From JBBIGV01 sp037447335 (lineage in GTDB: Bacteria > Bacteroidota > Ignavibacteria > Ignavibacteriales > Ignavibacteriaceae): a stretch of 49,655 nucleotides of DNA. Each line of letters starts with the position of its first letter. The first letter of the stretch is position 1. This document shows, in pieces, positions 32,865-42,674 of this stretch. Location of the stretch: assembly GCA_037447335.1 (NCBI GenBank), contig JBBIGV010000019.1, positions 1 through 49,655 on the forward strand, in the 5' to 3' direction. Below the pieces are notes generated by a model, which was not told the origin of the DNA, did no database searches, and was given only the letters and a program-made list of their open reading frames with translations. A program made the position numbers and the translations under genes.

Positions 32865-34337
32865 TTGACAGACAATCTCAAATCGAGCACTATCAGCGGA
32901 ATAAAGTGGTCTTCTGTTTCACAGTTGAGCCGGCAGGTACTGCAGTACTTATCCACGATCATTCTGGTGGGTCTTCTATTACCCTCAGATTTTGGATTAA
33001 TGGCTATGGCTTTAATCCTGATAAACTTCCTTGAGATTTTTAAAGATCTTGGAACCAGCGCAGCCTTAATACAACTGAATAATCCCTCAAACACGCTGAA
33101 GTCGAGTATATTCTGGCTTAACCTGGTTTTGGGGATAGCGATAACAGTTTTAATACTAATTACTGCACCGCTATTCGCATTTTTTTTTAATTCAGAAGAA
33201 CTCACCGCAGTTTTGCGGACTCTATCCCTCACATTTTTAATCGCGGGTATGTCAATTGTTCAAAAGACTCTTCTTGAGAAATCTTTATTGTTCCAGCCAT
33301 TAGCAAAAGTTGAGTTGCTCGCTTCCATTATATCATTCTGTGTTGCTGTGTATATGGCGTACAGCGGATTTGGAGTGTGGAGCCTTGTCGTACAGGTGAT
33401 TTCGAATTCTGTCATTAGCACTTTATTACTGTGGTATTACTCGGAATGGAAGCCTTCGCTTGAATTAAACTTTATTGAAGTCAAATCAATTTCTTACTTC
33501 AGCATTAATCTGATTGGATTTAACATAATAAACTATTTTGCCCGCAATAGTGATTACTTTCTGATAGGAAAATTTCTCGGTGAAAAATCTTTGGGACACT
33601 ACTATCTGGCTTACCGGATCATGTTATATCCGATACAAAACATAACTGCAGTAATATCCAGAGTGATCTTTCCATCATTCTCAAAAATTCAAAATGATAA
33701 CGAACAGCTCAGAGATCTTTATCTGAAGACAACAAATGCGATAGCGCTGATAACTTTTCCGATGATGGTCGGGCTTGCAGTAGTAAGTTATGATTTTACG
33801 GAATCGTTTTTCGGATTGAATTGGGATGCCGGTTTGGTTGCTTTGCTGATCATTATACTTGCACCGGTCGGTGCGCTTCAATCAGTAATTTCTAGCGTCG
33901 GTAATATTTATCAGGCAAAAGGCAAAACAGACTGGATGTTGAGATGGAGCCTTTTTGCATCAACAATAACAGTTACCGGATTTATAATCGGAATGAAGTG
34001 GGGTGTAACAGGTGTAGCTGTGAGCTACTTAATTACAAATCTACTGTTGCTTTACCCGGTATTTGCAATTCCTTTCAGACTTATTGAATACAACACCCTG
34101 ATCTTCTTCAAATCATTTCTCAGAACAATTTTTTCTGTATTACTGATGATGTTTGTTCTTATGATTGTTTCAGAAGTTATAGCCGAACATTTTGATTCTT
34201 TGATAAGACTGTTCATATTGATTTTATCAGGAATTATTATCTATGTTGCAGCAACATTTATGTTAAATAAAAAAGCATTTTTATATTTAAAGCACTTAAA
34301 ACCGGGCTCAGATTCAAAAGGTAATAAGAGGAATTAA
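32865..34337 (+). CDS. Wzx-like polysaccharide flippase (MOP superfamily)
   Basis: A 490-residue protein with about 12-14 membrane helices, of the RfbX/WzxC type. It would move lipid-linked repeat units across the inner membrane. It starts with SSTISGIKWSSVSQLSRQVL, the common N-terminal amphipathic lead-in, and has LPSDFGLMAMALILINFLEI and GEKSLGHYYLAYRIMLYPIQ. The start is TTG 32865, since no ATG lies nearby. Its TAA shares a base with the ATG of the polymerase gene (TAATG). Confidence 0.9.
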   Translation: MTDNLKSSTISGIKWSSVSQLSRQVLQYLSTIILVGLLLPSDFGLMAMALILINFLEIFKDLGTSAALIQLNNPSNTLKSSIFWLNLVLGIAITVLILITAPLFAFFFNSEELTAVLRTLSLTFLIAGMSIVQKTLLEKSLLFQPLAKVELLASIISFCVAVYMAYSGFGVWSLVVQVISNSVISTLLLWYYSEWKPSLELNFIEVKSISYFSINLIGFNIINYFARNSDYFLIGKFLGEKSLGHYYLAYRIMLYPIQNITAVISRVIFPSFSKIQNDNEQLRDLYLKTTNAIALITFPMMVGLAVVSYDFTESFFGLNWDAGLVALLIIILAPVGALQSVISSVGNIYQAKGKTDWMLRWSLFASTITVTGFIIGMKWGVTGVAVSYLITNLLLLYPVFAIPFRLIEYNTLIFFKSFLRTIFSVLLMMFVLMIVSEVIAEHFDSLIRLFILILSGIIIYVAATFMLNKKAFLYLKHLKPGSDSKGNKRN

Positions 34338-35791
34338 TGATCAAAGCACTTATAAATGATAAGGGAAAAATCTACGTCTTACCTCTTTTATTGGTAAGCC
34401 TGTTTATTTATTTAACTATTCTGGCTGGTATACTGATAATTGACAGGCGCTTCTATTTGTTTGTTTTACTGGGGCTGCCGGTTTTACCAGTAATTGTTTT
34501 CATAGTAATAAACAGGCTCGATTTTGCTTTCTTAAGCTATATTGCACTTACACCCATCATTCAAGCACTTTCAATTATTCATTACCCGTTTGGCTCATTT
34601 GTGATTACACCCGACATGGTTATTCACATTCTTCTGATTGCTGCAATTTTTAATCAGTTCTTATATGGATATGATCCTGCAAACAGGTATAAACTATCAC
34701 TTTTAGATAAAGTATTGCTCTCTTTCGTATTGTTGTCAGTGTTTGCTCTGATTGTCGGTTCTTACTTCCCGATTGATCATGGAAAGCGGATTTTACTTTA
34801 TTACGCAGGCATTTTTCAAACAGTCACTTTTTATTTTTGCCTGCTATACTATTTGCACCGTATTGAAAATCTTACCGAGAATCTGATATTAGCAGTTTCA
34901 CTTACTGCAATCTCTGCTGCTGTTGTGGCTTTCTTCGAGATCCGAACAATCGGCTTAGGTTTGATCAATCTTTATCTCGCACGGCAAAGTATAGGGTTCG
35001 GCTATCATAACACTAATCTGTTCGGAATGCATGCTGCACTGGTTTTCCCGGTAATATTTTATGCGATCACAGAACCAAGGTTCAAAAATTACAAAATGTT
35101 ATTATGGATAAGTTTCATTTGCATTTCTGTCTTATCAATTATGACTATTAACCGGGGTACGTTTGTAGTAATACTCTTCAATCTGTTCTTTTTATTTGCA
35201 ATTAAGCGAAACAGAAAAATCATTTTTGCATTTTTTACTGCAGTTGCCATTGGCGCTGTTTATTTTAGCAGTCTGTTAATACTATATTTTAATAGATTTT
35301 TTGGAGGAGGCGAAGCAGCCGGTAAGGGAGGAATTGCACTCGACCAAAGCGCCCTTTACAGATTAGAAGTGTGGGAAGTTGGACTTAAGGCGGTGATTCA
35401 TTATCCATTAGGAATGGGCGGTATTGGATACGAGTATGCCTGGCAGAAATTCGCGCACGATGCAAAACTGTTTTTTGGAACACCGCACCAGCTTTTTTTA
35501 TACATTGCAATTGATTATGGCGTGCCGGCTTTAATAGCTTTTATCGTTCTGTTATTCGTTTTCTTTAAAAACGCCCGTTACTTATACAAGCTGAAAAGCT
35601 ATGAATACTCAATTTTCTTTTATCATTTAATTGCAGCAATGGCGGGATATATTATACACGGCTTCCTGACGGGCGGTGAACTCAGCCATCTCTCCGGGCA
35701 CGTGCTGCCCAATAATGGCTATACTTATATGTTGATGATCGTCCTCGCATTAGTATCCTACCACTACTACAAGCAAAAGCAGACCGGATGA
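34337..35791 (+). CDS. Wzy-like O-antigen/exopolysaccharide polymerase
   Basis: A 484-residue membrane protein with about 11-12 helices and an O-antigen-ligase-type domain. Markers are GYHNTNLFGMHAALVFPVIF near residue 230, TINRGTFVVILFNLFFLFA, and a periplasmic loop with YRLEVWEVGLKAVIHYPLGM followed by GTPHQLFLYIAIDYGVPALI. Wzy enzymes polymerise repeat units in the periplasm after Wzx flips them. It is coupled to the flippase gene by start/stop overlap, which supports a Wzx/Wzy-dependent pathway. Confidence 0.88.
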   Translation: MIKALINDKGKIYVLPLLLVSLFIYLTILAGILIIDRRFYLFVLLGLPVLPVIVFIVINRLDFAFLSYIALTPIIQALSIIHYPFGSFVITPDMVIHILLIAAIFNQFLYGYDPANRYKLSLLDKVLLSFVLLSVFALIVGSYFPIDHGKRILLYYAGIFQTVTFYFCLLYYLHRIENLTENLILAVSLTAISAAVVAFFEIRTIGLGLINLYLARQSIGFGYHNTNLFGMHAALVFPVIFYAITEPRFKNYKMLLWISFICISVLSIMTINRGTFVVILFNLFFLFAIKRNRKIIFAFFTAVAIGAVYFSSLLILYFNRFFGGGEAAGKGGIALDQSALYRLEVWEVGLKAVIHYPLGMGGIGYEYAWQKFAHDAKLFFGTPHQLFLYIAIDYGVPALIAFIVLLFVFFKNARYLYKLKSYEYSIFFYHLIAAMAGYIIHGFLTGGELSHLSGHVLPNNGYTYMLMIVLALVSYHYYKQKQTG

Positions 35792-35849
35792 ATACAAAGT
35801 TGAAATCACTAATGCCTGCGGTTAAAATTATATCAGGGAATTTGATCGT

Positions 35850-37046
35850 ATGACTACCGGAACTCTCTTCATTTCCGACGGCAGCATCTCCAATCCCATA
35901 GTTCAGTCGCAGGGAATTCCATTACTTGCCTATCTCGCTGAAAAGGGTAATACGTGTGTTTTTCTTTCGATTGAAAAATCTGGTGATGATAATAATTATC
36001 AAAAAATAGTTGATGAAATAAAAATTGAAACTTCTCCAAAAATTATTTTTAAAAAGATAATTCAGAAAGAGAATCCACTTCTTCCATCCTGGTTCCTATT
36101 CATTGTTAATGGTGTAAGAGGAATACTTTCACTTATTGATAAATATAATATTGGGATTTTGCACGCCCGAAGTTTTTTCCCATCAGTTTTAGGGTTAATC
36201 ATTAAGCAGATATTCCGCAGGAAGATTAAACTTCTTTACGACAACAGAGGCTTGTTCATTGAAGAAGAGATCCGGAAAGGTCACTGGAAATCGACGGGTA
36301 TAAAAGTAAGATGTTTCAGGCATATTGAAAAATGTATTCTTAAAAAAACAGACGCGGTTGTAGTTGTCTCTGCCAAATTTAAGGAGTACCTGCTCATTCA
36401 ACATCAGAAATCCATAAATGATTTGGATGAAAGAATTTATATTATAACCAACAGAACAAAATTGTTTCCTGTAAGTGAAGAACAACTGATTGTAAAAAGA
36501 AATCCGGGTAGAACGGTAATTACATATTCTGGTTCCGCTGCTGCATGGCAGTCTCTAAAAGAAATGAAAAAACTATTCTGCGCTTGTATTGATGTATTTC
36601 CTGATTCTGAATTTCATATCATCAGCTATAATAAGAGTGATTTTATTGATCTGTTTAAAAACACTGATGTACTCTCAAGAATAAGGTTCATAGAGGCAAA
36701 ATCATCGGAGGTTTTTTATCATCTTGTTAAATGTGATTTTGGAATACTTTTGCGCGAGCATGATCCGATAAACAATGTTGCCTCGCCTCTTAAGTTTGCT
36801 GAATATCTGGCTGCCGGGCTTCCCGTTCTGATAAGTGAAGGAGTTGGTGATTTCAGCAGACTGGTAATTGAAAAAAATGTTGGTGTTGTAATAAATAATT
36901 CAGATTATGAAAAAGCTTTGTTGGAAATGAAAAGTTTAATTGAAAACTCTGATATTTACAAACGATGCAGAACGCTTGCCGAAGAAGAATTCGACATTAA
37001 AATTTCTTTTAAGCAATACGAAGATATTTACAACAGTCTGAACTAA
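35850..37046 (+). CDS. Glycosyltransferase family 4
   Basis: A 398-residue GT-B enzyme. The N-terminal domain shows GILHARSFFPSVLGLIIKQI, LYDNRGLFIEEEIRKGHWKS and ECxLKKTDAVVVVS-like text. The donor domain has ITYSGSAAAWQSLKEMKKL and LLREHDPINNVASPLKFAEYLAAG, followed by LPVLISEGVGDFS. It is divergent: the usual E-x7-E glutamate is replaced by the SPLKFAEYLA arrangement, common in distantly related GT4 members. It lies 58 nt after the polymerase gene, and its stop directly precedes the next ATG. Confidence 0.85.
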   Translation: MTTGTLFISDGSISNPIVQSQGIPLLAYLAEKGNTCVFLSIEKSGDDNNYQKIVDEIKIETSPKIIFKKIIQKENPLLPSWFLFIVNGVRGILSLIDKYNIGILHARSFFPSVLGLIIKQIFRRKIKLLYDNRGLFIEEEIRKGHWKSTGIKVRCFRHIEKCILKKTDAVVVVSAKFKEYLLIQHQKSINDLDERIYIITNRTKLFPVSEEQLIVKRNPGRTVITYSGSAAAWQSLKEMKKLFCACIDVFPDSEFHIISYNKSDFIDLFKNTDVLSRIRFIEAKSSEVFYHLVKCDFGILLREHDPINNVASPLKFAEYLAAGLPVLISEGVGDFSRLVIEKNVGVVINNSDYEKALLEMKSLIENSDIYKRCRTLAEEEFDIKISFKQYEDIYNSLN

Positions 37047-37913
37047 ATGAACGAAAATAATATCATACATAAAATTGCTGGCGTGGTTGTCCTGTTTAAT
37101 CCGGATGAATCTGTCCTCAACAATATCAATTCGTATATTCAGCATACCGAACGGTTGTATATAATTGACAATTCAGAAAATGAAAGTCGGCTTTCACAAA
37201 AAATATTAAAAAATCCCACGGCTTATTTATTGCATTCAGGTTCCAACATTGGTATTGCCGGCGCTCTCAACCTTGCTGTTGAATCTGCAATCAGAGATGG
37301 TTATAATTTTCTTTTAACCATGGATCAGGATAGTTACTTTGATGAACAAGTTATTGAAAAATTGACAGCAGCATTGAATGCCTTTCCTGATGCAGGAATT
37401 GTTACGCCTGTTCATGCAAATAAATTTAACGTGCCCGAAAGGACTTCATCTCTGTATGAAGAAATTCCTGTAACAAAAACCTCCGGCAATATTTTAAATC
37501 TTGAGGTATATAAATCAGTTGGTCCATTCAATGAGGATTTCTTTATTGATTATGTGGATATTGAATATTGTATGCGTATAACACGGGCAGGTTACAAAGT
37601 TATACAGGCTAATGATGCAATACTGATCCATAATGAAGCTGATCTTACAGAAAAATTTTTTTTATTTAAAAAGGTTTACCCATACAATCATCACCCTGTA
37701 AGGTTTTATTATAAAACCCGCAATCGTTTTTATCTCCGGGACAAGTTCAAAAAAAAATTTCCGGATTACTTCAGGTTTGAATTTAAACTATTCATCAACA
37801 ATCTTATTAAAGTATTGCTGTACGAGGATATGAAGTGGCGGAAATTAAAAATGACTTTGCGGGGTTACAGGGATTATAAACAAGGTGTTAAAGGTAAAAT
37901 TCGGGAATTATGA
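37047..37913 (+). CDS. Glycosyltransferase family 2 (rhamnosyltransferase-like)
   Basis: A 288-residue GT-A enzyme. IAGVVVLFNPDESVLNNINS opens the fold, LYIIDNSENES follows, GIAGALNLAVESAIRDGYNF is typical of the RfbF/rhamnosyltransferase group, and the metal-binding DxD lies in FLLTMDQDSYFD near residue 94. YVDIEYCMRITRAGYKV resembles the catalytic ED-type region, here VDIE. It starts on the base after the previous stop and overlaps the next ATG by four bases. Confidence 0.88.
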   Translation: MNENNIIHKIAGVVVLFNPDESVLNNINSYIQHTERLYIIDNSENESRLSQKILKNPTAYLLHSGSNIGIAGALNLAVESAIRDGYNFLLTMDQDSYFDEQVIEKLTAALNAFPDAGIVTPVHANKFNVPERTSSLYEEIPVTKTSGNILNLEVYKSVGPFNEDFFIDYVDIEYCMRITRAGYKVIQANDAILIHNEADLTEKFFLFKKVYPYNHHPVRFYYKTRNRFYLRDKFKKKFPDYFRFEFKLFINNLIKVLLYEDMKWRKLKMTLRGYRDYKQGVKGKIREL

Positions 37914-38848
37914 ATCAGCCGGACGTATCAGTTATAATAATAAACTACAATCAATTCAACCTGCTTGAAAATTGTATAAAAAGTTTGGTTGAGAAAACCT
38001 CAGGAATAGAATATGAAATTATCGTTGTTGATAACGGCTCAACAGAAGGCAATGTTGAAGAGATAACATCGAAGTTTGCATCAGTCAGGCTGATAAAAAA
38101 TACTGATAATATAGGATTCAGCGCTGCTAATAATCAGGGGGCTGAAGTTGCTGAGGGTAATTATCTTCTTATTCTGAACAATGATACTGAATTCATTGAG
38201 AACTCAATAAAAATTGTTTATGATTTTGCAACTTCGCAATCAAAAGAGATTGTTGTCGGAATTAAACTGCTCAATGAAGATGGCAGCATGCAGGAATCAG
38301 TTTATGATTATACAACGGTATGGAATTCCTTCACTGAAAATTTCTTTCTGTATAAATTATTCCCGCGTTCAAAATTATTTAATAAATATTATCAGAACTA
38401 TCATAACTATTCAGATGCTGTTGAAGCAGGTGTTGTTAAGGGCGCATTTTTGTTTATCTCAAAAAAATCATTTGAAAAGCTGAACGGTTTTGACGAACGT
38501 TTTTTCTTTTTTGGAGAAGAACTTGATTTGTGCTGCAGGTTCAACAAAGAAATCGGGAAGGTTTTTTATTATCCATTAACTTCCATAATACATATTGGCG
38601 GGGCTGCAACGGAAAAGAATTTGTGGTTCAAGTACCGAAATCAGACGATTGCAAAAATTCAATTCTATCAAAAACACTTCAGCGGAATTTCATTTGCACT
38701 TGGAATATTCTTCCACTTTACAGGTTTAACAATGCGCACAGTATTTTATATTCTTGGCGGAATATTCACATTAAACAAAAATCTTTTACAAAAATCTTAT
38801 TATTTTCTGAAGCAAATTTTTGTTTATCCGAAGAATGAATTCAAATAA
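37910..38848 (+). CDS. Glycosyltransferase family 2
   Basis: A 312-residue GT-A enzyme of the WbbL-like group: VSVIIINYNQFNLLENCIKS, IIVVDNGSTEGNVEEI, NIGFSAANNQGAEVAEGNYL and LILNNDTEF (DxD-type site) near residue 87. FFFFGEELDLCCRFNKE is the ED motif with the catalytic base. A C-terminal hydrophobic segment (FHFTGLTMRTVFYILGG) may bind the membrane. The start overlaps the previous stop as ATGA. Confidence 0.9.
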   Translation: MNQPDVSVIIINYNQFNLLENCIKSLVEKTSGIEYEIIVVDNGSTEGNVEEITSKFASVRLIKNTDNIGFSAANNQGAEVAEGNYLLILNNDTEFIENSIKIVYDFATSQSKEIVVGIKLLNEDGSMQESVYDYTTVWNSFTENFFLYKLFPRSKLFNKYYQNYHNYSDAVEAGVVKGAFLFISKKSFEKLNGFDERFFFFGEELDLCCRFNKEIGKVFYYPLTSIIHIGGAATEKNLWFKYRNQTIAKIQFYQKHFSGISFALGIFFHFTGLTMRTVFYILGGIFTLNKNLLQKSYYFLKQIFVYPKNEFK

Positions 38849-38857
38849 TCATTACGA

Positions 38858-40063
38858 ATGAGAATTTTACAAATCTCTCCGCAAATTCCTTTGCCACTAA
38901 CCGATGGCGGTAAAAAAAGTATTAACGGATTAACGCGCTGTTTCGCTGCGAGAGGTCATCAGATAGATTTTACCGCTTACAGGAAACATCACGACTACAA
39001 ATCTGCCCTTGAAGAACTAAGCCGTTATTGCCGCCCGCACATTCTTGATGTTCAGACCGATGATAATATTCTTGATGCATTCTTCAATCTGTTTTCTCCT
39101 CTGCCGTACAATATTTCAAAGTTTCACCGGGAAGAAATGAAAAATTTTCTTGAAGATTTTCTTCCGAAGGAAAAAATTGATATTGCAATGGTGCACAATT
39201 CTCATATGGCTTGGGTAGTAGATGTTATAAAAAGTTTTGTGAACATTCCGGTCGTTCTAAGGCAGGAAAATGTTGAAATGATGATCATGAAGAGATTTTA
39301 TGAAACTCAAAAAAATCCTTTGTTGAAATATTATGCCAAACTTCAGTACAAAAAATTTTTAGCCTATGAACCGGTCATTTGTGAAAAGTTTGATGCCTGC
39401 ATAATGATCTCCGAACAGGATAAAGTAACAATTCAAAATTTTAATCCTGCTATTAAAGCTTATGCAATTCCGGCAGGAGTTGATGATTTTTTGTTTGACT
39501 ATAAACGTCCGGAACCAGAACCCTATTCAATTGCACACATAGGTCAATTAAGCTGGCTTCCAAACCTCGACAGCCTGCAATGGTTTCTTGAAAAAATTTT
39601 ACCGGCTGTTGTTAATGTTTATCCGCAAACTAAACTTTATGCTTACGGCGCAGGCGATTATTCAAAAATCAAAATTCCATCTGAAGTAAAAAATAATTTT
39701 ATCATAAAAGGTTTTGTTGCTGATATCTGGAAGGAAATGGAAGACAAATCTTTACTTGTAGTACCCTTGCGTATTGGAAGCGGAATCAGGATAAAAATTC
39801 TGGAGATGCTTGCATTTGGTCAGACTATCATCTCAACATCCTTAGGCAAAGAAGGGATAGAGTTAAAAGACAGTGAACACATTCTTATTGCTGATGACGA
39901 AAATTCTTTCATCGAAAAAATTGCCGGCGTATTCGAGCGTAAATATGATACTGAACTTCTTGGAAAAAACGGGCGTAAATTCATAAAAGACCGCTATTTA
40001 TGGGATAATATAGCTCAGAAGTTTGAAGAATTATACTTAACTTTGACACCTGATAATCAATAA
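38858..40063 (+). CDS. Glycosyltransferase family 4
   Basis: A 401-residue GT-B enzyme: ILQISPQIPLPLTDGGKKSI at the N-terminus, AMVHNSHMAWVVDVIKSF, FDACIMISEQDKVTIQNF, and AIPAGVDDFLFDY at the interdomain point. The donor half has SIAHIGQLSWLPNLDSLQWF and VVPLRIGSGIRIKILEMLAF followed by GQTIIST. The RIGSGIRIKILEMLA segment is the family's nucleotide-sugar binding helix. It follows the previous GT2 gene by 9 nt. Confidence 0.91.
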   Translation: MRILQISPQIPLPLTDGGKKSINGLTRCFAARGHQIDFTAYRKHHDYKSALEELSRYCRPHILDVQTDDNILDAFFNLFSPLPYNISKFHREEMKNFLEDFLPKEKIDIAMVHNSHMAWVVDVIKSFVNIPVVLRQENVEMMIMKRFYETQKNPLLKYYAKLQYKKFLAYEPVICEKFDACIMISEQDKVTIQNFNPAIKAYAIPAGVDDFLFDYKRPEPEPYSIAHIGQLSWLPNLDSLQWFLEKILPAVVNVYPQTKLYAYGAGDYSKIKIPSEVKNNFIIKGFVADIWKEMEDKSLLVVPLRIGSGIRIKILEMLAFGQTIISTSLGKEGIELKDSEHILIADDENSFIEKIAGVFERKYDTELLGKNGRKFIKDRYLWDNIAQKFEELYLTLTPDNQ

Positions 40064-40088
40064 AATTATTACCGGGTTCAGAAGTTTG

Positions 40089-41255
40089 ATGGTATTATTC
40101 CTTGAAATAATCTTTTTTGTTTCAGCTTTGCTGCTGATTCATTCATACCTTTTATATCCTTTGTCAATCTGGATTCTCTCCATAATCATCAACAGGAAAT
40201 ACTCCACCGATACTTCATTCAAACCAAAAGTTTCAATATTAATTTCAGCGTATAATGAAGAAAAGGTAATTGAGAGAACAATCCGTCAGCTTGTAAATTC
40301 TTCATACGATCAGGATAAAATGGAAATCATTGTCGGTTCCGATAATTCAACAGATAAAACAAATGATATTCTTACTTCTTTAACCTCAGAACTTCCGAAT
40401 TTAAAAATTTATTTGTTTAAGGAGAGAGGGGGCAAACCAAAAGTCTTAAATGAAATTACCGGTTATGCAACAGGTGAAATTCTGATTTTTTGTGATGCGA
40501 ACACTTTGTATGACAGGGAGGCAGTTTCAAATCTTGTCAAATATTACAAAGACCAGCGCATTGGCGGGGTTAGTGGTAAATTAGTTTTAATTGAATTTGA
40601 TGAATCAAAAGAAGCCGGAAGCCAGGAAACAAAATACTGGAACGCTGAAACATGGTTAAAGTACCAGGAAGGTAAACTTGGAATTCTTATTGGCGCAAAC
40701 GGCGGTATTTATAGTATAAGAAAAGAGTTATTTACTAAGGTACCGGTTACACATCCGGTTATGGATGATTTTTATCTTTCATTAAAAGTTCTTGAACAAG
40801 GCAAAGATGTTTTGTATGAAAGAAAAGCTGTTGCTGAAGAATTAACTGCTCCATCAATCAAAGCAGAGTTTAACAGGAAGATCAGGAATAATTCGATAAG
40901 CCTTTTAACTTTGCAGGCAATAAAAAAACTAATGAAACCCGCGGCAGGACTTGCAGCCTACGGATTATGGTCGCATAAAATAATAAGGTGGTATTCGCCG
41001 GTACTGCTGGTCTTATTATTAATATCTAATATTTTTCTTCTTAAGGAAAATACGTTCTTTGAATACACACTTTATATCCAGCTAATTTTTTATGCAGCCG
41101 CAGCAGCCGGATACTTCTTAAAAATAATCGGGATCAGGTTAACTCCTTTGTTATTATGTTTTTACTTTGTTATGACTAATGTTGCTATGTTGATAGGTAT
41201 TTACAAGTATTTAACCGGAAAACAAACAGCATTCTGGCAATCAACCCCGCGTTAA
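40089..41255 (+). CDS. Membrane glycosyltransferase family 2
   Basis: A 388-residue processive-type GT2 with an N-terminal helix (FLEIIFFVSALLLIHSYLLY) and C-terminal helices (IIRWYSPVLLVLLLISNIFL, LTPLLLCFYFVMTNVAMLIG). The catalytic domain has VSILISAYNEEKVIERTIRQ, IIVGSDNSTDKTND, ILIFCDANTLYDREA (DxN in place of DxD) and HPVMDDFYLSLKVLEQG. It resembles BcsA/IcaA-like and WcaA-like transferases without the QRxRW motif being clear. Start at ATG 40089; the TTG three bases earlier is less likely. Confidence 0.87.
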   Translation: MVLFLEIIFFVSALLLIHSYLLYPLSIWILSIIINRKYSTDTSFKPKVSILISAYNEEKVIERTIRQLVNSSYDQDKMEIIVGSDNSTDKTNDILTSLTSELPNLKIYLFKERGGKPKVLNEITGYATGEILIFCDANTLYDREAVSNLVKYYKDQRIGGVSGKLVLIEFDESKEAGSQETKYWNAETWLKYQEGKLGILIGANGGIYSIRKELFTKVPVTHPVMDDFYLSLKVLEQGKDVLYERKAVAEELTAPSIKAEFNRKIRNNSISLLTLQAIKKLMKPAAGLAAYGLWSHKIIRWYSPVLLVLLLISNIFLLKENTFFEYTLYIQLIFYAAAAAGYFLKIIGIRLTPLLLCFYFVMTNVAMLIGIYKYLTGKQTAFWQSTPR

Positions 41256-41257
41256 GC

Positions 41258-42661
41258 ATGAGCAGCAAAACCGAAAAAATATTAGTTGTTGTTGTTGATT
41301 TTATTACCATCAACCTTGCCTTCCTTGCCTACTTTACATTCAGAGTGCAGTCAGGCTGGTTCGAACTGGTGGTAATGCCTGAATTCCTTTTGCCGATGCT
41401 TGTGGTATATTTTTACTGGCTTGTCATTTTTACTTTTGTTGGAATGTACCGCACCTGGTTTGCTGCCTCAAGGTTTGATGAGATATCAACTCTCTTCAAA
41501 GCTTCATTTGTAGGAATATTTATTCTCTTTTTCATCATTTTTATTGATGATTATATACACGGCATAGCATCCGCAACCCGAATTCTGATTTTTATTTATT
41601 GGGGATTCTTCCTCTTCTTTGTAGGCGCCGGAAGACTTTTTATCCGGAGCTTTCAGCGCAATCTTCTAATAAGAGGAATAGGAAGAAGGAATGCGCTTAT
41701 TGTAGGATTTAATCCGAAAGCAAATGAAGTACACGAAGAATTACTTAAAGCAAAAGCTCTTGGGCTTGACGTGAAGGGTTATGTTTCTGTTCGGGATGGT
41801 TCTGTTGGCAAGGAGTATCAAAATGTTTCTGTATTAAACACATATGAAAACATTCAAAAAGTAATTGATGAACACCAGATAAACGAAGTCATTATTGCAC
41901 TTGAAAAGGAAAACCACGAAATACTTATAGATATTATCAGCAAATGTGAACCGAAAAACGTCCGTCTGAAAATAGTTCCCGATCTTTATGAAATCTTAAG
42001 CGGGCAGGCAAGAACGATGCAGATATACGGCGTTCCGCTTATTGATATAATGCCCGAACTAATGCCGGAGTGGGAAAAGAAACTTAAAAGAGCGCTGGAT
42101 ATTATTGTTTCATTATTAATTCTTATAATTACTTTACCCGTTATTATTATTACAAGTATTGCTATTAAGATAGACAGCAAAGGTCCGGTATTTTTCAGGC
42201 AGGAAAGATGCGGTTTCAACGGAAGAATTTTCAACATCTATAAATTCAGATCTATGTACGAAGATGCCGAAAAGCATACAGGCCCGGTATGGTCAACTAA
42301 AGATGACCCGCGGGTTACCCGCATCGGAAAAATTATACGGAAATTAAGGATTGATGAAATACCACAAATGTTTAATGTGTTAAAAGGTGAAATGAGTCTT
42401 GTGGGACCACGCCCGGAGAGACCATTTTTTGTGGAGAAACTTTCCGGAGAATTACCATATTATAACAGGCGCTTCAAAGTCAGGCCCGGTATTACCGGCT
42501 GGGCACAGGTGAAGCATAAATACGATGAATCAATTGAGGATGTTAAGATAAAACTCAGATACGATCTTTTTTATATTGAGAATATGTCTTTAAGAATGGA
42601 TTTTAAAATACTATTCAGAACAATTTTCGTGGTTCTGTTCGGTAAAGGTCATTACAACTAA
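41258..42661 (+). CDS. Polyprenyl-phosphate sugar-1-phosphate transferase (initiating enzyme, WbaP/WcaJ type)
   Basis: A 467-residue membrane enzyme that starts repeat-unit synthesis by moving a sugar phosphate onto undecaprenyl phosphate. Four N-terminal helices, then a nucleotide-binding-like domain (NALIVGFNPKANEVHEELLK near residue 145), then the catalytic sugar-transferase domain. That domain has KRALDIIVSLLILIITLP, GPVFFRQERCGFNGRIF, YKFRSMYEDAE, the Asp-Glu pair in LRIDEIPQMFNVLKGEMSLV, GPRPERPFF and RPGITGWAQVKHKY. All active-site elements are present. It lies 2 nt after the GT2 gene. The final gene of the locus carries a degenerate version of the same domain. Confidence 0.95.
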   Translation: MSSKTEKILVVVVDFITINLAFLAYFTFRVQSGWFELVVMPEFLLPMLVVYFYWLVIFTFVGMYRTWFAASRFDEISTLFKASFVGIFILFFIIFIDDYIHGIASATRILIFIYWGFFLFFVGAGRLFIRSFQRNLLIRGIGRRNALIVGFNPKANEVHEELLKAKALGLDVKGYVSVRDGSVGKEYQNVSVLNTYENIQKVIDEHQINEVIIALEKENHEILIDIISKCEPKNVRLKIVPDLYEILSGQARTMQIYGVPLIDIMPELMPEWEKKLKRALDIIVSLLILIITLPVIIITSIAIKIDSKGPVFFRQERCGFNGRIFNIYKFRSMYEDAEKHTGPVWSTKDDPRVTRIGKIIRKLRIDEIPQMFNVLKGEMSLVGPRPERPFFVEKLSGELPYYNRRFKVRPGITGWAQVKHKYDESIEDVKIKLRYDLFYIENMSLRMDFKILFRTIFVVLFGKGHYN

Positions 42662-42674
42662 AACAAATAAATAT